A stretch of 64,000 nucleotides of DNA from Limnephilus marmoratus (lineage: Eukaryota > Arthropoda > Insecta > Trichoptera > Limnephilidae). Position numbers and translations under genes: made by a program. The notes beneath the pieces are model-generated. The model worked only from the letters and a program-made list of their open reading frames with translations. It ran no database searches and was not told the DNA's origin. Positions within the stretch are counted from its first letter, which is position 1. Each line of letters begins with the position of its first letter. Positions 56,086 through 64,000 of the stretch are shown here, one piece after another. The DNA lies in assembly GCA_917880885.1 (NCBI GenBank), contig OU862928.1:12295721-12359720 (forward strand), written 5' to 3'.

Positions 56086-57783
56086 AGAGATATTAAAGAG
56101 AAACAATGATAATAGTAGTTCCGTTATAATAAATAATATAGCTTTGTTTTGTGAACGGTCACCTCAAGTGTACATTACACTCTATAGGTTATAGGTAATC
56201 TAACGTAATACATTGAGAAAATAACAGATATTTTCATAAATATTATGTGTATTTTAAAATTGTGGCAGCCCTACACAATATTATCAACTTGTCGAGAATT
56301 AAAAGCCAAGTTCCAAACCAGACCTTTTGTAATAGCCGCGCGCTGCAGATACACCACCTGTCGAATGCGTTAAAAGTAAATTTCACGACTCGTCCGAAAT
56401 GGTTTTTTTTGTGCGGAGAACGGGGCCTTAATCAACAGTTTGAGCTGTAGATATTCGTCAACACTTTGATTCTCATAGATATTAGTTCGATTTTTTCAAT
56501 TTTTGGAATTCCTGTAGATATTAGTAGACGCCTCCCTCCAAACAGCGCACTCCAAACAACGCTAAAATTTAAATTTATTTTTTAATATTGGAAGCTAAAT
56601 TTTTCAATTATTTTTTGAATAAGGTATTTAGTACTGGAAAATTTGCTTGGAGCTTCACTCATAGCGTAGAGCCCGTGGTGGTGGACTCTATCTGTTACTA
56701 ATAAGCTTTCTTCCGCGGTCACGCTGTAAAAATGCATTTTACATCTAAATGCATTTCTGAATGCATTTTACATCTGACAACGTTGTGTATGGTTATAATT
56801 TACTTGGTAAAAATGGTTGTTTTAATTCTTCTCCGCAAGGGGCGTTATTGACGCGCCTGCTCATTTGTCATGTTCATGGCGGGATATCGAAAATTTTGTT
56901 ATTAAATATTGTGATTTTACTAAATGATTCACCCTTCTTTCATATAATTGATATATTTATCGTGATTTTTCATCAGTTTTAGTCAAGTTATTAGCGCAAT
57001 AATCGTACTTTGAAAGTTGAACTGTCAGAAAATTGTTTTATAGGTTACATAAAAATTCAAATTTACATTTTAGGATCTTTACCTATTATTTATGCATTGA
57101 ACCGCTTACTCGATAATACGGAATATTTTTTAATCAAACGGTTAGATTTAGCTTTATTATTACGAAAAGTGAGTATTTATGTCGGGAGAGACCAAAAAAC
57201 ATGCAAAAAGTTTGCATTTAACATTTTAATTCTGTTAAAATTAATTCACCCACGCGGTAACGCCATTGTTTGTTCATCGTTTTTATTTTAACATTTCATA
57301 GACAATCAACCAATGCTGCCAATCATAGAAAAAGTATTATTGCGTAAAACAAAGTGAACGCATTATTGACAAGTTTGTACCTGTATTTTTAACAGTAGAA
57401 CATGGAAAGAAATGTATTAGAATAATTACACAAACCCGCTAGACAAACCCTGCTTTGCCAAACAAACCATTCAAAAACTGGGATGTTTTTTTTTTAATTA
57501 TGATGACAGCGAGTTTATTTTAGTGAATTTATTTTATAAGATTGGTACTTCCGACAAATGTCATATTTGATTGTCTATTACAAATCTATTAGTTAAAAAA
57601 GGAATATTCTGTATTATCCGTGAGGTGGACTCACTGCATATTTACCCTTTACCTTTCCAAAATTAAGATCTTTAAACTCCAAAATTCGTTCAGAAATCAT
57701 TAACAAAACAGTCGTACACGTGAAATAAACTACCCTCTCGGGTAAGCAATGTATACACATCTACTGGATCTGCCGGATCTGCC
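56086..57783. other. no gene recognised
   Basis: AT-rich. 56440-56530 repeats the GATATTCGTCAACACTTTG motif of 52499-52590. Short frames only. Confidence 0.4.
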
Positions 57784-57814
57784 CTGATGATGGACACTGC
57801 AACGATGTCCGAAA
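57784..57814 (+). ncRNA. hammerhead-like core motif
   Basis: CTGATGA (57784-57790), a perfect 5-bp stem GGACA/TGTCC (57792-57796 with 57806-57810), then GAAA (57811-57814) and CGTTGG. This is the best-formed helix II of the three such motifs in the window. Helices I and III are not evident, so it may be a decayed Penelope-type terminus. Confidence 0.35.
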
Positions 57815-57974
57815 CGTTGGCTAAAGAAGGAGGTAGCGCAACACGGCATAACACCCCAAAAACAAATAACGAAAATGTATATTTCTTTCCATGAAAAATG
57901 TTTTCAGATACATGCTCGTTTATCAATTGAATAAAATTTTCATGGGGTTTTTTAGTAACGCTGATTATATTTTA

Positions 57975-58180
57975 GCTTTGCATATCTCACACAGATGGAC
58001 ATCTGTTCTTGTCTTGTAGTGAAACATCAGTAGTTCCATCAACAAGGACTGAAAAACATTTTGCAGAATTCAGTCTTTGCACCAATTTTTTTCTGGAAAA
58101 TTTCACCACAAATTGCAATAAGTTAATTTTGTACAATCGAGCTTCGGTAGCGTTTAACATCATATTTCAGTGTGCTTTAT
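57975..58180 (-). pseudogene. hAT transposase relic (DUF4371/zf-MYM type)
   Basis: The minus strand shows CFSVLVDGTTDVS followed, after a one-base shift, by EQMSICVRY. This is the start of the hAT catalytic region in the DUF4371-containing family (usual form: F...DETTD.S...QLS.C.RYV). Only this fragment remains. Confidence 0.55.
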
Positions 58181-58362
58181 TAGATTTCGGGGGGGGGGGA
58201 TCAAACCCCCTTGATCCCCCCCCTGGCTACGGCCTTGCGTCCGCCCATTGTGCCCGTGCCCCCCTCAGAAAAAAATCCTAACAGTAATTGTAGATTTTTT
58301 TACCCGTTCGCCCATTGTGCCCCCCCCCCCCCCAGAAAAAAATCCTGGATCCGCCCTTGCCC
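58181..58362 (-). mobile_element. hAT-type MITE fragment, relative of 29105-29395
   Basis: Complemented, it starts CAAGGGCGGATCCAGG (ends near 58361), the same end as 29105, and carries the same GGGGGCACAATGGGCGGAC block, here twice. The other end and the duplication are not clear. Confidence 0.6.
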
Positions 58363-59161
58363 ATGTCAAGTTGTTTTTGTTCCAGTTGCTGGTTTGAATA
58401 CGTTTGATAGTCATAATCGTTTAGTTACGCATCCTAAACCCAGTGGCGTAGCGTGGGGGGGCGGGGGGGGGGGGGGGCGCCCCCCTTAAAACCACTTTTA
58501 AGGGGGGCGGCAAATTTTCACAATAAATAATAATATTATCTTAGACAAATTTAAACCATTTCAAATCATTATTTGAAAATGTACTACGATATTTTCGTTT
58601 ACGAATCCAACTCTTTTCTTTATTATTTATTAAAAATATCAATAATTATATTTTTTTAAGCTGCAAATTTCGCAATTCATAGGAAAACCGTACGCATATT
58701 ATGATAGTAATACTAATCAAAGCCGATAACCTCTGTTTAGATTCACTCTTAATTTAAACCTGAATTGTGTTCAGTTCTGCATTCATCTGCTGATACATTT
58801 CGAAAGAGACCATTATTTAATTCGAAGTGTAGTTATAAAATTCAAGTTGCAGATACATATGTGCTGCCAGAATCAAAGAGAAACCATTTTCATATTCTGA
58901 GTGTAGTTTTAATTCGTCAAATACAGATTTAATTAACCCGTCTAATCACAGGAGATTCAAATTCTTCCGCACATTTAATTTTAAAATAAAATTATGAAAT
59001 TATGTCCCATACATTTAATTTTAAAATAAATTTGTGATTGCGATATAAAGACAAGTATCAGTTTTATTACATTTTTTTAAGAGAAGGAATCTGTATTTCA
59101 AATTTAAAGTTTATTCTATTTTAGGTACTTTTATTCGAATATTCGCAGGCGTGTATTTTTG

Positions 59162-59475
59162 ATTATTATTTTTAATTGTAAAACTAACGTTTTTAAGACA
59201 AGATTTTTTATGCATAGCACAAAGGGTAACAATTATTATAAGCAATAATTATCAGCCTGAAACACTCATCCACATTGAAAAATCTTCCGAGAAAAGATAC
59301 ATGACGCCAACGGGACTTGAACCCGTGTCCTCTCGATTGCCGGTCGATTGCTCTGACCACTGAGCTATGGCGGCTTATCTCGTACCCGCCAAATGATTCA
59401 ATATATGCTAGTGTTTCATTCAACAATTACTGCTTATTATATTTTTTCCACCTGAAAACAACCAACTTTATTTTT
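59162..59475. repeat. 314-bp direct repeat, copy A
   Basis: Apparently identical to 59575-59888, with a 99-base spacer. Each contains a tRNA-like sequence on the minus strand. No LTR-type TG...CA ends or coding content. Confidence 0.92.
59302..59374 (-). tRNA. tRNA-Ala(GGC)-like sequence, copy A
   Basis: The minus strand folds as a cloverleaf: GCCGCCA/TGGCGTC acceptor with one mismatch, GCTC/GAGC D stem, ATCGA/TCGAG anticodon stem with loop CCGGCAA, and ACGGG TTCAAGT CCCGT T arm. Position 33 is C instead of T and the acceptor has a mismatch, so it is more likely tRNA-derived repeat than a working gene. Confidence 0.5.
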
Positions 59476-59574
59476 GCGAGAGAAACATTGTAAGTGTTAA
59501 ATCCCTCGCTAGGTGGCGTCGAGACAAATTATGTCTTCATTTATTGGGGAAATACTTAAACTTGTCAAATATTA

Positions 59575-59888
59575 ATTATTATTTTTAATTGTAAAACTAA
59601 CGTTTTTAAGACAAGATTTTTTATGCATAGCACAAAGGGTAACAATTATTATAAGCAATAATTATCAGCCTGAAACACTCATCCACATTGAAAAATCTTC
59701 CGAGAAAAGATACATGACGCCAACGGGACTTGAACCCGTGTCCTCTCGATTGCCGGTCGATTGCTCTGACCACTGAGCTATGGCGGCTTATCTCGTACCC
59801 GCCAAATGATTCAATATATGCTAGTGTTTCATTCAACAATTACTGCTTATTATATTTTTTCCACCTGAAAACAACCAACTTTATTTTT
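59575..59888. repeat. 314-bp direct repeat, copy B
   Basis: Second copy, offset 413 bases from the first, with no visible difference. Confidence 0.92.
59715..59787 (-). tRNA. tRNA-Ala(GGC)-like sequence, copy B
   Basis: Identical to 59302-59374, in the second direct repeat, with the same defects at position 33 and in the acceptor stem. Confidence 0.5.
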
Positions 59889-60296
59889 ATGTTCTGAGTG
59901 TATTTTTGGTACACCGCATATTAAGTTTAATTTAAACCAGTTTCATGTTATCAATATAACAATAAATTGCCGGATCATCGTGTAGGGTGAAGCTTTGCAT
60001 TTGAGTATGCGTTATGAAGATGCGAAATTCTATCACAAGCATACCATCCTCGATTTCTGAGAGCAGTTATATATAAATTTGTAGTAGAATTTATAAGCAT
60101 GGTTTTATTGGAAGCATACTCGGCACATCGGATTATAAAAATCGGCATAAAAAATATCTACCCCCCCCCCCCGCCAGTCAGTGCTTGAAAATCTGCGGAA
60201 GAAGTACCTGTAGAAGTTAGCGAGGAGAGGGGGGGGGCGGCAAAATTTTCCTCTGCCCCGGGCGGCTGAAACCCACGCTACGCCACTGCCTAAACC

Positions 60297-61057
60297 CATT
60301 CGTTTGTATAAAACATATATTGTAAATACATACTATCATGACAGACAGTGGCTTTCTATAAGGACAGACAAATAATTTTCCAAAAATCGATGCGATTATG
60401 ATGGCAGTTTTTTAATGCACCTTTTCATCGCATGACACCGCTTTTTACCCTTTTTTACCCATAATAATATCATTTGGGAAGTTTATGAATAGTTTGTTTG
60501 GTGTCGAACAGTGGCGGACCGAGAGTTTTCAGTGAGCTAGAATGCTAAGATTGAAAAATACGACATTACTGATGTAGTAGTAGCAGAAAATGTTTTTTTT
60601 TTTTTTTTTAATTTCAACTTTTTGTAGGGTGAACGCTATAGCTATTGGACAGTTAAGAGAATGACTTTTTTTAAAAGTGTATAATTAAAAAAATATTATT
60701 AAGTAGGAAATATTTCAGGTATGTAGTGCTGTAAGATTTAATGGGCTTTAAGTAAATATAGAGAAAAATAAAAAATACCTAAGGTTTTTTTAATTATATT
60801 TTATTAAACTGAAAAGTAGGAAAAAATACAGTTATTGGACACTTTTAACAGTATTGGGACATCAGTGGCACAGTTATTGGACTCTACGTTTAAATTAGAA
60901 TATCAAGTAAAATGAATGTCCAAAGGCCTACCCAATGACAGCTCTGGGCTCTGGTTCTACAAACATAAAACAAACAAAATAATATTTTCAAACTAAAAAA
61001 AAAACTAATTTTACGGTAAAAAAACTAATTTTACGGTAAAAAAAACCCATTTCAACG
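60297..61057. other. AT-rich, no gene
   Basis: The motif ACAGTTATTGGAC or a variant recurs near 60632, 60830, 60850 and 60870. The region lies downstream of the pogo-like relic and may be the end of that element. Confidence 0.4.
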
Positions 61058-61568
61058 TTATAGGTAGTCATTGAGATCTTTTAGTATGTGCGTTATGCTT
61101 TCATCAGACCCATCAGATTCTTCAGACACCTTACAGCATACATGACATAAAAACGTGTCATTATCCTCCCCTATTGGTACATTTTCGGAAGGCTTTTTTG
61201 GTATGCAGTTGACATGAAAAATTCGGACGCACTTAGAGCATTTAATTTTATCAATTTCTCTCACACGTCTTTCACATCTGTTACCTCTATTTAAAGATAT
61301 GTTTTCAATGGTATTAATCGATGATTATATGGTTAAGTCTTCCAATTAGGCATTTTATGTGCTAGGCTCATTTTCTTTTGCCTGCTTTCATCCTCTTTCC
61401 TTCTTCCAATCGTCGTTTTTTTTCATCCCTTACTTGTTTTTTTAGCCTTTTTTCATCTTCGAAACGGATCTTTTCTCATGCCTTATTTTCAAGGGCTTTT
61501 TGGTACTCTTTGGAAGAGATATTAAACATGCGTGCTGTTTGTTTCTTATCTTTCTTTTTTCTGACTTC
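61058..61568 (-). pseudogene. pogo/Tigger-like transposase C-terminus, relic
   Basis: The minus strand reads TARMFNISSKEYQKALENKA, a stop, then a Lys/Glu/Arg-rich helix (EKRLKKQVRDEKKRRLEEG). A Cys/His cluster follows (IKCSKCVRIFHVNC ... FLCHVCC) of the PHD-like kind found at the end of some insect pogo-type transposases, and the frame stops at 61058. Stops interrupt it. The DDE domain is not present; a SINE fragment (61569 on) lies where it would be. Confidence 0.45.
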
Positions 61569-61745
61569 TGCCGTGTTTGGTGACTAGATCTGAATAGCCA
61601 GGTACTTCCCCACCTTCCTCTTCCATATCTCCTTCCCATCCACACTGCCTTCAACCTCACAACATACCCCAATTGGGGATGCCATAGTCCCGCTGGCTCC
61701 AGACGGGAGCAGTTGGGACTCTTGTGCGGTATTCATGTAAAAAAG
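61569..61745 (+). repeat. SINE copy 4, 5'-truncated
   Basis: Matches the 3' 170 bases of the SINE at 423-839 (GCCGTGTTTGGTGACNAGATCT onward), ending in CATGTAAAAAAG. The tRNA head is missing. Confidence 0.85.
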
Positions 61746-62050
61746 ATAGTTTTATTATTTTTGCCAGTAATTCTCAGAAGAAGGATTTTTTTTTCATCAC
61801 TGTTATTATTTTTGTCTGTAATACCCAACAGAAGGATTAATATTTTCTTAACTGATGGAATTTTTTAATTAATTGTTTTTACATGAAACGACAAAAACGA
61901 GTAATGTTCATAATAAATTTGCCTAGTAAAATATATAATGTGGGTGTTTTTATTTTTTTAGTGGTATGTAATTTTAGTTAGAAAAATACATAAGGTGGGA
62001 TATTTTTAAACTTTTTATGTTTGCCTGCTTTTTATGTTTCAAAAATTATG

Positions 62051-62412
62051 CAGGGTGGAACAGAACGCACCCAAGAGGTTTTAACCAGTGATTCCCGAGC
62101 TTAGAGTAAAAAATATTAAAGTCATTTCTCTGTCCGATGACACTTTTTATCTATTATAACATTTAAAATATTATTCCATCACACACCGCAACTGAGTACT
62201 CAGGAGTATAACTTGTTTATAGTGTAGCGGTCATTTGACAAGCGTTGCGTCTCGTTCTAACGGCATATCGTTCAAACGAGACAGCGCTAGTTCGCTTAAA
62301 CCCATCCCGTCGTGATGGGATCAGTAGCGACATGTGATCGAAACACTTTTTTTTGTTTATTAATAGAAAAATATATCATCGGACAACAAAATGACATCTA
62401 CATTTTTTATTG
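62051..62412. mobile_element. MITE with CAGGGTG ends, copy 2, 3'-truncated
   Basis: The left end CAGGGTGGAACAGAACGCAC matches the MITE at 32460. The complementary inner part (ATCGGACA ... AAATGACAT) is present near 62377-62400, but the last ~60 bases are gone. The centre holds a GTCTCGTT/AACGAGAC hairpin not seen in copy 1. Confidence 0.65.
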
Positions 62413-63048
62413 ATCATTGTCTGTTGTCAATAAAGCCAACGCTAATCCAATACGTTGAAATTTCGAAAGTAAATAATGATGCTCCTCGTGAAAACCATTA
62501 TAATCTGCAGGTACAAATATTTATATGAAACATTTCTGCATTTATCCTGTTTTGTTTTTATCTGTCGGTCTGTCTTGACGTATCTCATGAGATATTTTCT
62601 TCAATATTTTCAGCTCGAAACACCAAATCCTACCCTTACAGCTGACAGCCTGGTGGAGATTACTAGTGTCATTCCCCTAAAGTAGAGAGCACGTTCCTCG
62701 AACGACGGCCCGCACCTACAGGTCTCAGAGTTTGTTTGCATTTTACCTTATTATAATAATACATATAAAAGCATTAATTTAGCACCTTAATGATAACATA
62801 TGATTGTTTGTTGTAGGTATTTCAGTAGGACAGTAACGTTGTGATGTCATGTCAGGAGATGGGGGCTGACGTGTTCCACCACTCTCTTGCACTGCTGTTC
62901 TTGAGAGGACATAAGAAGGAGGAAGAGTACTCCATGGACTGGACCAGGATGCAACAGGAGCAATATATTCTCAGTACGCTTAGCTTTTCTAAATTTGTTC
63001 TATTTTTATCAGGAGAGTACGCACACATTGTGCAATATATTTGTGAAC
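62413..63048. other. no gene recognised
   Basis: Short frames near 62476-62685 and 62841-63000 have splice-like borders (TTTCAG at 62608, TTGTAGGTATTTCAG near 62812), but I could not build a supported gene. Confidence 0.35.
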
Positions 63049-63290
63049 TTGGAGCAGGTGGATGAGTTTGTATATCGTGGGAAGTATGTGTATGAGAGAC
63101 GGGAAGGCTGATAGAGATATTGAAAGAAGGGTAAATGTAAGTAATTCTATTAATAAAGGACTGAATGCCATTGGCGCTAACAAAAAACTGTCTAAAGAAG
63201 CGAAACTAGCAGTCCGCAACGGAATGCTGGTATCTACCCTGATGTATGGCAGTGAGGCATGGAACTGGCAGAGGGAAGTGGACTGAATGT
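63049..63290 (+). pseudogene. LINE ORF2 relic, post-RT region
   Basis: Frames read VDEFVYRGKYV, then RDGKADRDIERRVN and KLAVRNGMLVSTLMYGSEAW, the well-known post-catalytic block of arthropod LINE ORFs. A stop follows the GSEAWNW motif. Confidence 0.8.
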
Positions 63291-63597
63291 TCTGTATATT
63301 TTCTGCCTGTACAGAGTATAAATAAAATAATATATGTACATTTTATATGCAGCAAAGCGTTCATTGGTCAAATCGTTGTACATATAGTTTCATATCAATG
63401 ATCGACGAACCGGTGGATGCTAGTTTTAGCCATAAGTTGTTATAATGGATTGTCTACTTTGTAGTTGGAATTAGATTGTAGAAATATAAGTCTGTGCAGA
63501 GCACCTTTGAGGTAACTTTTTACAAAAATGGCGCTATACAAATCATCCAAATATTATTATTATTTATGATCAAGCAATGCAATGCAAGGCTGATCAT
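63291..63597. other. insert or rearranged LINE sequence
   Basis: AT-rich, no coding match. It replaces the LINE segment normally found between the GSEAW and LRW.GHVERM blocks. Confidence 0.4.
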
Positions 63598-63900
63598 AAT
63601 GAGTAAGATTAAGAAAGGGGCCCTCAGATGGTGTGGGCATGTAGAGCGAATGAACGAAGCGTGGGGTGTAAGTAGAATATATGATACAGATGTGAGTGGT
63701 AGATGAAGTCAGGGACGCCAGAGGAAAACCTGACATTATCAAGGGAATCCGATACTTACGTTGGGCCACGTCAAGAGTCAGAAATAGTATGTATGAGTCG
63801 ATGTGCGAGTGTGAATAAGGCAAAGAGTGTGTGCCAAGACCGAGTTGTTAGACGGTCCGTCCTATCGGCCTACCCCTGCGGGGAAACGGCGTGATGTTGT
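63598..63900 (+). pseudogene. LINE 3' end
   Basis: KIKKGALRWCGHVERMNEAW, RIYDTDVSGR and a decayed CMSRCASVNKAKSVCQDRVV then RSVLSAYPCGET end, followed by GGCGTGATG. Same tail family as 2455-2740 and the Harbinger intron fragments. Confidence 0.75.
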
Positions 63901-64000
63901 TAGTTTTTCTTGTATTTACTGTTTTTAATAAAATACTAAAATGTTTAATTGAGTTTTTCATTTTTCTGTTGTAACCAGAGAAATGTCAAAGTCGATACTA

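Larger units (their letters stand above)
58441..60288. mobile_element. 1848-bp non-autonomous hAT element
   Basis: Ends CAGTGGCGTAGCGTGG and, complemented, CAGTGGCGTAGCGTGG, with the exact 8-bp duplication CCTAAACC (58433-58440 and 60289-60296). GC-rich ends (GGGGCGGC) enclose an AT-rich interior without transposase. It carries a pair of 314-bp direct repeats. Confidence 0.93.

Noticed and set aside
59208..59839. Duplicated 72-residue minus-strand frames (MLNETLAYIESF)
   Set aside because: The frame runs through the tRNA-like sequences and is identical only because the DNA is duplicated; no recognised domain.
59162..59888. Pair of LTRs around a tiny element
   Set aside because: No TG...CA ends, primer site or purine tract; the spacer is only 99 bases. 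They are better described as direct repeats within a hAT element.
60105..60299. Minus-strand frame starting MGLGSGVAW
   Set aside because: It reads through the G/C-rich inverted end of the hAT element.

Overview
The window is AT-rich, repeat-dominated insect (at least arthropod) DNA. The evidence is an envelope-bearing errantivirus-type Ty3/gypsy provirus, a Kabuki/CsRn1-like gypsy element, PIF/Harbinger, Merlin, hAT and piggyBac DNA transposons, short (CCTAA)n runs (the arthropod telomere motif), tRNA-headed SINEs and genes with short GT-AG introns. I cannot fix the order. There are no rRNA genes, CRISPR arrays or bacterial operons.

1-5.2 kb holds one spliced gene of unknown function (six exons, 124 codons, 1564-4674). 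Its introns carry a MITE, a LINE tail, a tRNA-like sequence, a hammerhead-like motif and a SINE.

5.2-25.0 kb is a nest of four mobile elements. The outer one is an errantivirus (LTRs 5246-5564 and 24691-25009, near identical; gag, pol and env all recognisable, gag and pol broken). Its gag is cut by a Harbinger element (6808-19120). That Harbinger copy itself contains a complete Merlin transposon (10987-14352, 8-bp target duplication CAAAGCTG) and a second, nearly identical Harbinger copy (14622-19018, 3-bp duplication TTG). Both Harbinger copies keep apparently intact two-gene sets (transposase and Myb-like protein), and the Merlin keeps an intact two-exon transposase plus a minisatellite carrying telomere-like repeats.

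25-38 kb is a field of relics: a LINE tail, a foldback element, a Mutator-like relic, a 291-bp hAT MITE, a PIF relic with a convergent MADF exon, a TTAA-flanked piggyBac MITE, and one intact-looking three-exon piggyBac transposase gene (33042-35101).

36-51 kb is a minisatellite whose ~80-bp units are rich in alternating TTCnnGAA pentamers (heat-shock-element-like). It is interrupted by a second nest: a hAT-type shell (38248-49375) holds an RTE LINE (minus strand), which holds a minus-strand Kabuki-like gypsy (39140-47523, target duplication GTAGT), whose 5' LTR holds a 1.49-kb hAT element (45730-47220, duplication ATCCGGGT). A Penelope-like fragment with a GIY-YIG nuclease ORF and long inverted arms follows (49903-51270).

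51.5-64 kb carries further SINE copies, a LINE-tailed repeat family, an array of ATATCTAC motifs, hAT relics, a 1.85-kb hAT element (58441-60288, duplication CCTAAACC) containing two identical 314-bp direct repeats each with a tRNA-like sequence, a pogo-like relic and a decayed LINE. Most of the sequence can be explained as successive transposon insertions, and target-site duplications give their relative order.
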